From NCBI RefSeq assembly GCF_003202235.1, contig NZ_MASU01000001.1, positions 62,001 to 126,000 on the forward strand: a DNA stretch of 64,000 nucleotides, in the 5' to 3' direction. Made by a program: the position numbers and the translations under genes. Source of the stretch: Prauserella flavalba (GTDB lineage: Bacteria; Actinomycetota; Actinomycetes; Mycobacteriales; Pseudonocardiaceae). The notes under the pieces were generated by a model that saw nothing but the letters and a program-made list of their open reading frames with translations, was not told where the DNA came from and ran no database searches. Below are positions 43,199 through 51,750 of this stretch, in pieces; positions within the stretch are counted from its first letter, which is position 1, and each line of letters opens with the position of its first letter.

Positions 43199-44181
43199 GC
43201 CAGCCCCAGCTCCTTCAGCACCGATTCGACACGTTCGGTCTCCGCGGCCAGGAAGTCGCCGAACTTCTCGCCCGTCTGGAAGGCGTCGTCCCACGCGTTG
43301 AGCCGCAGTGCCTGCTTCCACTGCTGCGTGCCGTGCAGCTTCGTGAACATCGTGATCAGCTTGTCGCGATCGGACTGCGACAGCCCCGGCGGCGCGACGA
43401 TGCCGCGCCAGTTGGTGAAGTTCACGTCCACACCGGACTCCATGAGCGTCGGCGCGTCGATGCCGGCCACCCGCTCGGGGCCGGTGACCGCGAGCGCGCG
43501 CAGCTCTCCCGCCTCGATCTGGTCCCTCGCCTCGCCGATGCCGGTGACGCCGAACGCGACCTTGCCGCCGAGCACCGATGCCATCAGCTCGCCACCGCCG
43601 TCGAACGACACGTACCGGACGTCCTTCGGCGGCAGCCCGATGGCCTTCGCGGTGAGCATCGGCGCCAGGTGGTCGGGCCCGCCCGGCGACGAGCCGCCGC
43701 CGACCGGCAGCGAGGCCGGATCGGCCTTCCACGCGTCGAGCAGCTGCCGGATGTTCCGGTACGGCGAGTCCTTGCCGACCACGATGATGTCGGCTTCCTC
43801 GGTGAGTTTCGCGATCGGCGTCGTGTCCTTGAGCGACGACGGCGACGAGTTGGTGTAGACCGAGCCGACCACGCCGAGCCCCATCGACATCGCGAGCTTG
43901 CCGTTGCCGCGTTCGCCGACGAGCCTGCCGAGCCCCACCGTGCCACCGGCGCCGGGGAGGTTGAACACCTCGGTGGTGCCGTTGAGGCCGTTGTCCTCGA
44001 TCGCCTTGACCGCGGTTCGCGCGGTGATGTCGTAGCCGCCGCCCGGCGTGTTGGGCACCATGACGCGCAGGCCGCGGATCTGCGACCCCGCCTCGTCGCC
44101 GCCTGAGCTCACGAGCGGAGGCACGAGCAGGACCAGCAGTGCCGCACCGAGCACCGCCAGCCATGTCTTCGGATTCCTCAT
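43195..44181 (-). CDS. tctC: Tripartite tricarboxylate transporter substrate-binding protein TctC
   Basis: 328 aa. An N-terminal signal/anchor (MRNPKTWLAVLGAALLVLLV) precedes the Bug/TctC fold: LRVMVPNTPGGGYDITART, FNLPGAGGTVGLGRLVGE and FTNWRGIVAPPGLSQSDRD. There is no lipobox Cys. ATG 44181 is preferred over 44214 because GAGG lies upstream and the signal starts there. Divergent from the two-component genes, which presumably sense its ligand. Confidence 0.88.
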   Translation of the reverse strand: MRNPKTWLAVLGAALLVLLVPPLVSSGGDEAGSQIRGLRVMVPNTPGGGYDITARTAVKAIEDNGLNGTTEVFNLPGAGGTVGLGRLVGERGNGKLAMSMGLGVVGSVYTNSSPSSLKDTTPIAKLTEEADIIVVGKDSPYRNIRQLLDAWKADPASLPVGGGSSPGGPDHLAPMLTAKAIGLPPKDVRYVSFDGGGELMASVLGGKVAFGVTGIGEARDQIEAGELRALAVTGPERVAGIDAPTLMESGVDVNFTNWRGIVAPPGLSQSDRDKLITMFTKLHGTQQWKQALRLNAWDDAFQTGEKFGDFLAAETERVESVLKELGLA

Positions 44182-44300
44182 TCCCACCTCACTGTGATCG
44201 GGGACATGGTGCAACGGCGGCGAGGTGAAGTCTCGGTTACGGGCTTATCGGTACTTGTGTTCGTTCTGCTCACGAAGCGCACGTCCCGCGAGGTGTCATA

Positions 44301-45896
44301 GTGAGACCGATGGGCGCGAAGGGATCACTGGCGCGGCAGCTGCTCGGCTGGCTGCTGGCGATCGTGTTCGCCCTGCTCGGCTGCGTGTTCGTGTTCTCGG
44401 TGATTCAGTCCAACGGCAACTTCGCCGACATCGAGGGCCGCAGGTTGCTCTCCGTCGCCGAGAATGTGGCCGCGACACCCGGTGTGCGGGTGAGCCTTGC
44501 CGATCCGGTGAACCGCGACCCGCTGCCGATCTTCGCCGAGAGCGCCCGCAGCCTCTCCGGCGCCGACTACGTGAGCATCGCCGACCCGGGGCGCCGCGTG
44601 CTGGCGTCGCAGGATCCCGATCAGCTGCGCGCCACGCTCCCACTGGGTGACAGCACGGTGACGCGGGGGCGCGCGTGGGTCGGCGTGGTCGGCGACTCGC
44701 TCGTCGCGCACGTGCCCGTGATCGGCGACGACGGCTCGATGGTGGGCATCGTCGCCGCGGGCAAGGCCACGCCTGGCTTCTTCGAGGGCATCGCCCACCG
44801 GCCGAGCGACGCGCTCGTACTGCTCGGCATCGCGACCGTGCTCGGGATCGCGGGCTCACTGTTCCTCGCCTGGCGGGTCAAACGGCAGACACTGGGGCTG
44901 GAGCCGCGCGAGATCACCGGGCTCGTCGAGCACCGGGAGGCCCTGCTGCACGGCATCAAGGAGGGCGTCATCGGCCTCGACCAGCAGAACCGGATCACTC
45001 TGGTCAACGACCACGCGCGGGAACTGCTGGCCCTGCCCACCGACTGCGTGGGGATGCGGATCGACGACCTCGACGCGGGCGACCGGCTGCGGGACGTGCT
45101 CACCGGCAGGGCCAGCGGCGCGGAGGCCATCGTGCTGCGGGCGGGCAGGGCCCTGGTGATGAACCGGATGCCGGTGTCGCGCGACGGCCGTGAGCTGGGC
45201 GCCGTGGCGACCCTGCGCGACCGGACCGAGCTGATCGAGCTGCGGGAGGAGCTGGCCGCGAGCTCGCGGACCACCGACACGCTGCGTGCGCAGGCGCACG
45301 AGTTCACCAACCGGCTGCACACCATCGCCGGGCTGATCGAGTTGGGCGAGTACGACGAAGCGCGCAACTACGTGAACCTGGTCAGCCGCGCCCACGACGA
45401 GTGGCACGACCAGGTCAGCGCACGGATCGGCGACGCCGCGGTGGCCGCGCTGCTGATCGCGAAGGCGAGCCTCGCCGCGGAGCAGGGCGTGGGCATGCGG
45501 GTCACCGACGACAGCAGGCTCGGCGAGGTCGACGAGCAGCTGTCGGCCGACCTGGTGACCGTGGTCGGCAACCTCGTGGACAACGCGCTCGACGCGCTGC
45601 ACGGCGCGGACGGAGGCGACTGGGTCGAGGTGGGCATCACATCCGACGCCACCGCGGTGTCGGTGGTGGTCCGCGACTCAGGACCCGGTGTCGCGCCCGA
45701 GATCGCCACCGAGGTGTTCACGCACGGCTTCACCACCAAGGCGGCCGAGCACGGCGGCCCTCGCGGGCTCGGGCTCGCGCTCACCCGGCAGACGTGCAGG
45801 CGGCGCGGCGGTTCGGTGGAGGTGCACAACGCGGGCGGCGCCGTGTTCACCGCGGTCTTGCCGTTCGAGGGCTCGCGCGCGAAGGTGTCCCGATGA
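44301..45896 (+). CDS. CitA/DcuS-family sensor histidine kinase
   Basis: 531 aa. Span 1 at about residues 12-36, extracytoplasmic PAS-like (sCACHE) sensor to about 165, span 2 at about 172-195 (LVLLGIATVLGIAGSLFLAW), cytoplasmic PAS, then a Spo0B-type phosphoacceptor with His333 in AQAHEFTNRLHTIAGLIELG and a HATPase domain (GNLVDNALDAL, DSGPGVAPE, GLGLALTRQ). This family senses di- and tricarboxylates. GTG 44301 follows CGAGGTG; ATG 44310 is possible. Likely controls the divergent tctCBA operon. Confidence 0.9.
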   Translation: MRPMGAKGSLARQLLGWLLAIVFALLGCVFVFSVIQSNGNFADIEGRRLLSVAENVAATPGVRVSLADPVNRDPLPIFAESARSLSGADYVSIADPGRRVLASQDPDQLRATLPLGDSTVTRGRAWVGVVGDSLVAHVPVIGDDGSMVGIVAAGKATPGFFEGIAHRPSDALVLLGIATVLGIAGSLFLAWRVKRQTLGLEPREITGLVEHREALLHGIKEGVIGLDQQNRITLVNDHARELLALPTDCVGMRIDDLDAGDRLRDVLTGRASGAEAIVLRAGRALVMNRMPVSRDGRELGAVATLRDRTELIELREELAASSRTTDTLRAQAHEFTNRLHTIAGLIELGEYDEARNYVNLVSRAHDEWHDQVSARIGDAAVAALLIAKASLAAEQGVGMRVTDDSRLGEVDEQLSADLVTVVGNLVDNALDALHGADGGDWVEVGITSDATAVSVVVRDSGPGVAPEIATEVFTHGFTTKAAEHGGPRGLGLALTRQTCRRRGGSVEVHNAGGAVFTAVLPFEGSRAKVSR

Positions 45897-46576
45897 TCCG
45901 AGTGCTCGTGGTCGACGACGACTTCATGGTCGCGAAGGTCCACAGTGGCTACGTCGAGCGCACGCCGGGATTCTCCGTCGTCGGTGCCGTCCACACGGGG
46001 GCCGACGCGCTACGCGCGGTGCGCGACCTCGCCCCCGACCTCGTGCTGCTCGACATCTACCTGCCCGACCTCGACGGGCTCACGGTGCTGCGCGAGCTGC
46101 GCGCCGATCCATCCACTGTGGACACCGACGTCATCGTGATCACCGCGGCCCGCGACGTGGACACGATCAGGGGCGCGATGCGTGGCGGCGCACTGCATTA
46201 CCTCATCAAACCGTTCTCCTACGCGGCGTTGCGCGACCAGCTCGAACACGTGGGCTCGCTGCACGCCAAGCTCGCGCGGCTCTCCTCGCGGCCGACCGCG
46301 GGGCAGCAGGACGTGGACGACGTGTTCGGCACTCGGGCGCGTACCACGAGCGCGCTGCCGAAGGGCCTCACCACGCAGACCGCGGAGCTGGTGCGGCAGG
46401 CGCTCGTCGACCATCCCGACGGGCTTTCGGCCAGCGAATGCGCGAAGGCGACGGAACTGTCGCGGCCCAGCGCCCGCCGTTATCTCGAACATTTCGTGGA
46501 GACCGGCCGCGCGGAGGTGCGGCTCCGCTACGGCGGAACAGGCAGGCCGGAGCGCCAGTACCACTGGCGTAGTTGA
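45893..46576 (+). CDS. CitB/DcuR-family response regulator
   Basis: 227 aa. Receiver domain with phosphoacceptor Asp54 (LVLLDIYLPDLDGL) and Lys in HYLIKPFSY. The C-terminal helix-turn-helix (SASECAKATELSRPSARRYL) is of the CitB type. ATG overlaps the kinase stop by 4 bp. With the kinase it forms the carboxylate-responsive pair for tctCBA, by position and family. Confidence 0.9.
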   Translation: MIRVLVVDDDFMVAKVHSGYVERTPGFSVVGAVHTGADALRAVRDLAPDLVLLDIYLPDLDGLTVLRELRADPSTVDTDVIVITAARDVDTIRGAMRGGALHYLIKPFSYAALRDQLEHVGSLHAKLARLSSRPTAGQQDVDDVFGTRARTTSALPKGLTTQTAELVRQALVDHPDGLSASECAKATELSRPSARRYLEHFVETGRAEVRLRYGGTGRPERQYHWRS

Positions 46577-46679
46577 ACAGGCAATCACCAAATTGTGGGT
46601 CCGCTTTCCCCGTGCGATTTCGCGCCCGTGATGTAAAGGTGATCTTGGGAGTCGCGAGAAGTCGGGGGAGGCAGATCGC

Positions 46680-47384
46680 GTGGAGTTTTTGCTGCGCAGT
46701 TTCGGAGTACTGGTCCCCATAACGGTGCTGACCTTGCCGTGCACGCTACTCGCGTGGCGGCAACTGGCGATGTGGCGCAGCCGCAGGAAACCCGTGCGAC
46801 ACGCGGTGTTCACCGCGGGGCTCGACGTGGCGATCACCCTGTTCGGTGCGCTCGTGCTCGCGCTTGTTTTCCTGCCCTTTCCCGGGCCGGGCGGGGTGAA
46901 CCTCGTGCCGGGGACCGACCTGGAGATCGCGCTCACGGACAACGACTCCTTCTGGCAGGTCACCGCCAACGTCGCGATGCTGTTGCCGCTCGGAATCCTG
47001 CTGCCGCTGCGCTGGCGGTGGTGGCGCTCCGTGCGCAGGGTGACGCTGGCGGCACTGCTCGCCTCGATCGGCATCGAGGCGCTCCAGTACGTGATCGACG
47101 CGGGCCGGGTCACGTCCACCGACGACGTGCTGCTCAACACCGTCGGCGCCACGGTGGGCGCGACCTTCGTCAGCCGCGCACCAGCGCCCGTGTTCACCGT
47201 TCCACGTGGATACCCATCCCCGGCCCCAGCGGCAGATCGGCGAAGTAGAACACCGACAGAATGGCCGCCCACGCCGTCCAAAATGGAACCACGAAGGGCA
47301 GCATCTTCGCGATCACCGTTCCCAGTCCAGCGTTCGGGTCATATCTCCGAACGAACGTCAGCAGCACGATCATGTACGGGTTGA
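46680..47384 (+). CDS. VanZ-like membrane protein with unusual C-terminal tail
   Basis: 234 aa as read. Residues 1-165 are VanZ-like with four spans and the motifs LPFPGPGGVNLVPGTDLEIA, NVAMLLPLGILLPL and EALQYVIDAGRVTSTDDVLL. The family normally ends soon after the NTVGATVGA helix. Here the frame runs about 65 residues further through Pro/Arg/Ser-rich sequence that lies antisense to the last 191 bp of abgT. The tail may be real read-out or may reflect loss of the original stop. GTG 46680 follows GGGGGAGG. Confidence 0.7.
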   Translation: MEFLLRSFGVLVPITVLTLPCTLLAWRQLAMWRSRRKPVRHAVFTAGLDVAITLFGALVLALVFLPFPGPGGVNLVPGTDLEIALTDNDSFWQVTANVAMLLPLGILLPLRWRWWRSVRRVTLAALLASIGIEALQYVIDAGRVTSTDDVLLNTVGATVGATFVSRAPAPVFTVPRGYPSPAPAADRRSRTPTEWPPTPSKMEPRRAASSRSPFPVQRSGHISERTSAARSCTG

Positions 47385-48753
47385 GCGGCGTGATCACCTG
47401 CGTCGCCGAGTCGCCGACCCGGAACGCGGCCTGGCTGAATCCCGGTTCGAAGCCCAGCAACAGGAACATCGGCACGAACACCGCGGCCATCAGTGTCCAC
47501 AGGCTCGATCCCGAGATGATGAACAGGTTCAGCAGCGAGGCGAGCACGATGAAGCCGAGGAACGCCGCGTATCCGGTGAGCCCGATGCTCTCCAGGAAGT
47601 TGGCGCCGGTGACCGCGAGCCACGCGCCGATGTTGGTCCACGAGAACAGCGCGATGAACTGGCCGAGCACGAACGCGAGCACGATGAACCCGGAGAGATC
47701 CTTGAGTGCCTTGCCCATGAGCAGCGGCACGTCGGCGGAGCGGCTGATGGCTCCCGCCGAGATGCCGTAGGCGAGGCCTGGCACGAAGAACGCGACGAAC
47801 ACGAGCGTGGTCACCGAGTCGAGCAGCGGCGACTCCGGCAGGAACCCGCCGTTCTCGTTGCGCAGGGGCGAGGACGGCAGCAGCACGAGCACCAGCACGG
47901 CCACGGTGGTGACGAGCAGCGCGAGCCCCGCCATCACCAGCGCCCTGCGCTCGCGCGGTTCGAGGTCGGCGGTGAGCGTGGTGCCGGCGGCGGGCTCCAC
48001 CTCGTCGCGCGGGAACCTGCCGCGCTCCAGCGCGGGCTCCACCACCTTGGCGATGATCAGCCCGGCGAGCAGGCTCAGCGCGACGGCGGCGACGACGTTG
48101 AAGAAGTAGTTCGAGATCGGGGTGACCGTCGTGCCGGGGTTCGGGAGGGTGGCGGCCACCGAGTTGCTGATGCCGGCGAACAGCGCGTCGAGGCTGGTCA
48201 CGAACACCGACGTCGAGTAGCCGGCACCCGCGGCCGCGAACCCGCCGATGAGCCCGGCCACCGGATGCCTGCCCGCCGCCTTGAACACCATCGCCGCCAG
48301 CGGCGGGATGATGATGAACGCCGAGTCGGCCATGATGCTGCCCGAGACGCCGACGAACCCGAGCGCGTAGGGCAACAGCCAGCGTGGCGCGCGCCGGAAG
48401 GCCAGCCGGATCAGCGCCGACAGCAGCCCGGTCCGCTCGGCGAGACCGACGCCGAGCATGATCGTGACCACCGTCTGCAGCGGCGGGAACTCGATGAAGT
48501 TGGTCGCCAGCCCCGTGAAGAGGAACTGCAGGCCCGCGCCGGTGAACGCGCCCTGGATGGGCGTGGTCTCGTCCTCGCCGGGGATGCTGACGGTGACCCC
48601 GGCCGCGGCCATGATCGTGGAGACCACGCCGACGAGCAGGGTCAGCAGTACGAACAGGATGAACGGCTCCGGCAGCCGGTTGCCGACGCGTTCGATCCAG
48701 TTCAGGACACGGTCGAGCCGGTGCTGCCGCGCGGGTGCCTCGGTTTCGGACAT
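47194..48753 (-). CDS. abgT: AbgT-family transporter (p-aminobenzoyl-glutamate / antimetabolite)
   Basis: 519 aa with about twelve spans plus re-entrant loops. AbgT hallmarks: ERVGNRLPEPFILFVLLTLL, GVSGSIMADSAFIIIPPLAA, GFAAAGAGYSTSVFVTSLDA and the Asn-Pro site in ITPLNPYMIVLLTFVRRY. Family members take up p-aminobenzoyl-glutamate or expel sulfonamides. It is downstream of an M20 amidohydrolase gene on the same strand, which suggests uptake and cleavage of folate breakdown products or other N-acyl amino acids. Confidence 0.88.
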   Translation of the reverse strand: MSETEAPARQHRLDRVLNWIERVGNRLPEPFILFVLLTLLVGVVSTIMAAAGVTVSIPGEDETTPIQGAFTGAGLQFLFTGLATNFIEFPPLQTVVTIMLGVGLAERTGLLSALIRLAFRRAPRWLLPYALGFVGVSGSIMADSAFIIIPPLAAMVFKAAGRHPVAGLIGGFAAAGAGYSTSVFVTSLDALFAGISNSVAATLPNPGTTVTPISNYFFNVVAAVALSLLAGLIIAKVVEPALERGRFPRDEVEPAAGTTLTADLEPRERRALVMAGLALLVTTVAVLVLVLLPSSPLRNENGGFLPESPLLDSVTTLVFVAFFVPGLAYGISAGAISRSADVPLLMGKALKDLSGFIVLAFVLGQFIALFSWTNIGAWLAVTGANFLESIGLTGYAAFLGFIVLASLLNLFIISGSSLWTLMAAVFVPMFLLLGFEPGFSQAAFRVGDSATQVITPLNPYMIVLLTFVRRYDPNAGLGTVIAKMLPFVVPFWTAWAAILSVFYFADLPLGPGMGIHVER

Positions 48754-48848
48754 CGCCCACCTTCCGTCGCTCCTCGAGTGAAAGGCAGGCTAGTTCGTCA
48801 ATGTTTCACCGAGATCGCGTCTGCTGATCTGCCGGCACCGCGGTGACC

Positions 48849-48871
48849 GCAGTGAAGGTGGCCTTCACTGC
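48849..48871. repeat. 23 bp minimal type B palindrome (copy 5)
   Basis: Only the outer arms remain: GCAGTGAAGG, three bases, CCTTCACTGC. It overlaps the last codons of the M20 amidohydrolase gene and supplies its TGA (minus strand). It looks like a type B element whose inner hairpin was deleted. Confidence 0.85.
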
Positions 48872-50199
48872 GGTTGGGGATTGGCATCGGCGAAGAAGTT
48901 CGGTACGTCCCAGGGGCCGCCCGCTTCGGTGAACTCCTCGTGCACGGCGGTGCGCAGGCGTTCGTCGCCGAGGTAGTCGACGGCCGTGAGGGCGAGCCCC
49001 AGCGCGCCGTCGGCCACCGCGCGCTCGCCCGCCTCGGAGCCGGCCGCCTCGGCGAACTCCACCGTGTGCAGCGCGGCGGTCGGCTCCGAGATCGCGATCA
49101 TCGGGTGGATCGCGGGCATCCGGTACGACAGGTTGCCAAGGTCGGTCGAGCCGGTGAGGAAGTCGGGAACCACGCCCGGCGGCAACGGCCTGCGCCCGCA
49201 CTGCTGCTGGTTCACCGCCCAGCGCCGCGACAGCGCCTGGTTGAACCGGATCGGCAGATACGGCGGCTGGGGGTCCCAGCGCAGCTCGACCCCGCAGCCC
49301 GTCAGTTCCGCGGCGCCGTGTGCGATGGCGGCGAGCCGGTCGGCCAGGTCACGTAGCGTCTCCGGGCGCATCGAACGCAGGTAGAACAGCACCGCGGCCC
49401 GGTCGGGAACGACGTTGGGCCTGCTGCCGCCGTCGGTGAACACCCCGTGCACGCGGTCGCCGGGCGGCAGGTGCTGGCGCAGCGCGGCGACACCCTGGTA
49501 GGCGCTCACCGCGGCGTCGAGCGCGTTGCGGCCCATGAAGGGCTGCGCCGACGCGTGTGCGCTCACGCCGTGGAAGACCATCTCCAGCTGGCGGCGGCCG
49601 AGGAACGGGTGCATCGCGATGTCGTGGCTGAACGGATGCAGCATCACGACGGCGTCCACGTCGTCGAAGACGCCCGCCCTCGCGAGCGTCTCCTTGCCTC
49701 CGCCGCCCTCCTCCGCGGGAGTGCCGACGAGCGAGACCCGGCCACCGGTGTCGGACAGCACGGCCGCGGCGCCGAGGAACCCGCCGACGCCCGTGGCGCA
49801 GATGATGTTGTGCCCGCACGCGTGACCGATACCGGGCAGCGCGTCGTACTCGGCGAGCACCGCGACGTGCGGGCCGGACTCCCCGGCGGTGGCGACGAGT
49901 GCCGTGTCGAGCCCGCCGACGCCCACCCGCACGTCGTGACCGTGCCGCCCCAGCAGCGTGGCGACCGCGCGGGCGGAACGGTGCTCGGTGAACGCGGTCT
50001 CCGGGTTGGCGTGCAGGTCCCGGCTGAGCGCGACGAGCTCGGGCGTCCGCGCCGAGACCGCCGCGGTCACGACCTCGCGGACGGTCGCCGGCGCGCCGTC
50101 GTGGGCTGAGGTGAGCGGTTCGGCCCTGCGCACGGCGTCGGCGGTCTGCTCGATCAGGGCACGCAGGTAACTGTCGTCGGGGTGGCGGGGTTCGGTCAC
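48865..50199 (-). CDS. M20 family amidohydrolase (AbgB-like)
   Basis: 444 aa. M20D signature: LHANPETAFTEHRSARAV, LAEYDALPGIGHACGHNIIC (metal His), GTPAEEGGGGKETLARAG (catalytic Glu pair) and the dimerisation lid HGVSAHASAQPFMGRNALDA. It resembles p-aminobenzoyl-glutamate hydrolase and aminoacylases. GTG start 50199. The last codons (ANPQPQ-stop) read into the minimal palindrome. It pairs with the downstream abgT gene. Confidence 0.86.
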   Translation of the reverse strand: MTEPRHPDDSYLRALIEQTADAVRRAEPLTSAHDGAPATVREVVTAAVSARTPELVALSRDLHANPETAFTEHRSARAVATLLGRHGHDVRVGVGGLDTALVATAGESGPHVAVLAEYDALPGIGHACGHNIICATGVGGFLGAAAVLSDTGGRVSLVGTPAEEGGGGKETLARAGVFDDVDAVVMLHPFSHDIAMHPFLGRRQLEMVFHGVSAHASAQPFMGRNALDAAVSAYQGVAALRQHLPPGDRVHGVFTDGGSRPNVVPDRAAVLFYLRSMRPETLRDLADRLAAIAHGAAELTGCGVELRWDPQPPYLPIRFNQALSRRWAVNQQQCGRRPLPPGVVPDFLTGSTDLGNLSYRMPAIHPMIAISEPTAALHTVEFAEAAGSEAGERAVADGALGLALTAVDYLGDERLRTAVHEEFTEAGGPWDVPNFFADANPQPQ

Positions 50200-50208
50200 G
50201 CGCGCACC

Positions 50209-50646
50209 CTACTCGTCGTACCGGCCGCCCCGGCCGCGCTTGACGTCACCACGACGTTTCTTCGCGGCGAGCCTGCGTTCCTGCGAGCCCCGCGTCGGCT
50301 TGGTCGGGCGGCGCTTGCGGGGAGGTGGGGCCGACGCCTCCCGCAACACGGCCACGAGCCGCGCTCGCGCGGCCTCGCGGTTGCGCAGCTGCTCGCGGTG
50401 CTCGCTCGCCACGATCGTCAGCACGCCGTCGACGAGCCTGCGGTCGAGCCGCGCCAGCAGCCGGGAGCGCAGGTCCTCCGGCACGGCGGGGGAACGGGCG
50501 ACGTCGAAGGACAGCTCGACCCGCGACGACGTGGTGTTCACGCCCTGCCCGCCAGGGCCGGAGGAGCGCGAGAACCGTTCTGTCAGCTCGGCGTCCGGAA
50601 CCACCAGGCGCCGGGTGACGGGAAGGTCAGAACCGGGGGTGGTCAC
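50209..50646 (-). CDS. arfB: Alternative ribosome-rescue factor / peptidyl-tRNA hydrolase ArfB
   Basis: 145 aa. Class I release-factor catalytic domain with the GGQ motif at residues 32-34 (FSRSSGPGGQGVN) and a basic tail (KPTRGSQERRLAAKKRRGD) that enters the empty mRNA channel of stalled ribosomes. GTG start lies 20 bp inside the purM gene end. No codon-recognition domain, as expected for ArfB. Confidence 0.9.
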   Translation of the reverse strand: MTTPGSDLPVTRRLVVPDAELTERFSRSSGPGGQGVNTTSSRVELSFDVARSPAVPEDLRSRLLARLDRRLVDGVLTIVASEHREQLRNREAARARLVAVLREASAPPPRKRRPTKPTRGSQERRLAAKKRRGDVKRGRGGRYDE

Positions 50647-51712
50647 CGGTCAGCACGGCGCGAGGCCCGTCGGCGTCGTCGGAGGGCTGCACGTCGCCGA
50701 GCACCCACGCGGGCACGTGCCGCGCGGTGAGCACCGCCAGCGCGCGGTCGACGTCCTCGGGTGACACGACGGCGACCATGCCGACGCCCATGTTGAAGGT
50801 GCGCTCCAGCTCGGCGCGCTCGATGCGGCCGCGCTGACCGATCAGCGCGAACACCGGGGCCGGCGTCCATGTGCCGCGGTCCAGCTGCGCGGTGAGCCCA
50901 CGCGGCATCACGCGCTCGAGGTTGGCCGCGAGCCCACCGCCGGTGACGTGCGCGAACGTCCGCACGTCAGCCTCGGCGGCCAGCGCGAGGCAGTCCTTCG
51001 CGTAGATCCGCGTGGGCTCCAGCAGCTCCTCGCCGAGCGTGCGGCCGAACTCCTCGACGTGTCCGTCGAGCGGCATCCGGGCGATGTCGAGCAGCACGTG
51101 CCGCGCGAGCGAGTAGCCGTTGGAGTGCAGGCCGGTCGAGCCCATCGCGATCACGACGTCGCCGGGCCGGACCAGCTCGGGGCCCAGCACGTCGGCGGCC
51201 TCGACCACGCCGATGCCGGTGGCGGAGATGTCGTAGTCGTGCTCGCCCATCATGCCCGGGTGCTCGGCGGTCTCCCCGCCGAGCAGCGCGCAGCCCGCCT
51301 GCACGCAACCCTCGGCGATGCCGGAGACGATCGAGGCCACCTTCTCGGGCACGACCTTGCCGACCGCGATGTAGTCCTGGAGGAACAACGGCTCCGCACC
51401 GGTCACCACGAGGTCGTCGACGACCATCGCCACGAGGTCGATGCCGACGGTGTCGTGCTTGTCCAGTGCCTGCGCGACCGCGATCTTGGTGCCAACGCCG
51501 TCCGTGGACGACGCGATCAGCGGCTCCTTCCAGCGGCCCGGCTTCAACGAGAACAGGCCGGCGAACCCGCCGACACCGCCCACCACCTCGGGCCTGGTGG
51601 CGCGGGCAGCGTGCGGCTTGAGCAGCTCGACGGCGTGGTCACCGGCGTCGATGTCGACCCCGGCAGCAGCGTACGTAGCGCTCGTGGACTCGCTCACGGA
51701 AGCGGACTCCAT
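50627..51712 (-). CDS. purM: Phosphoribosylformylglycinamidine cyclo-ligase (AIR synthetase)
   Basis: 361 aa. Step 5 of purine synthesis: FGAM plus ATP to AIR. Conserved pieces: SSTDGVGTKIAVAQALDKHD, LLGGETAEHPGMMGEHDYDI and AHVTGGGLAANLERVMP. Downstream of purF with a 38 bp gap that contains a small hairpin (51738-51754, CTAGGGC/GCCCTAG) overlapping the purF stop. The purF-purM pairing matches Rv0808-Rv0809. Confidence 0.96.
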   Translation of the reverse strand: MESASVSESTSATYAAAGVDIDAGDHAVELLKPHAARATRPEVVGGVGGFAGLFSLKPGRWKEPLIASSTDGVGTKIAVAQALDKHDTVGIDLVAMVVDDLVVTGAEPLFLQDYIAVGKVVPEKVASIVSGIAEGCVQAGCALLGGETAEHPGMMGEHDYDISATGIGVVEAADVLGPELVRPGDVVIAMGSTGLHSNGYSLARHVLLDIARMPLDGHVEEFGRTLGEELLEPTRIYAKDCLALAAEADVRTFAHVTGGGLAANLERVMPRGLTAQLDRGTWTPAPVFALIGQRGRIERAELERTFNMGVGMVAVVSPEDVDRALAVLTARHVPAWVLGDVQPSDDADGPRAVLTGDHPRF

Positions 51713-51750
51713 CCCTGATCCTGAAAGCTCGAAACGGCTAGGGCAGCGCC

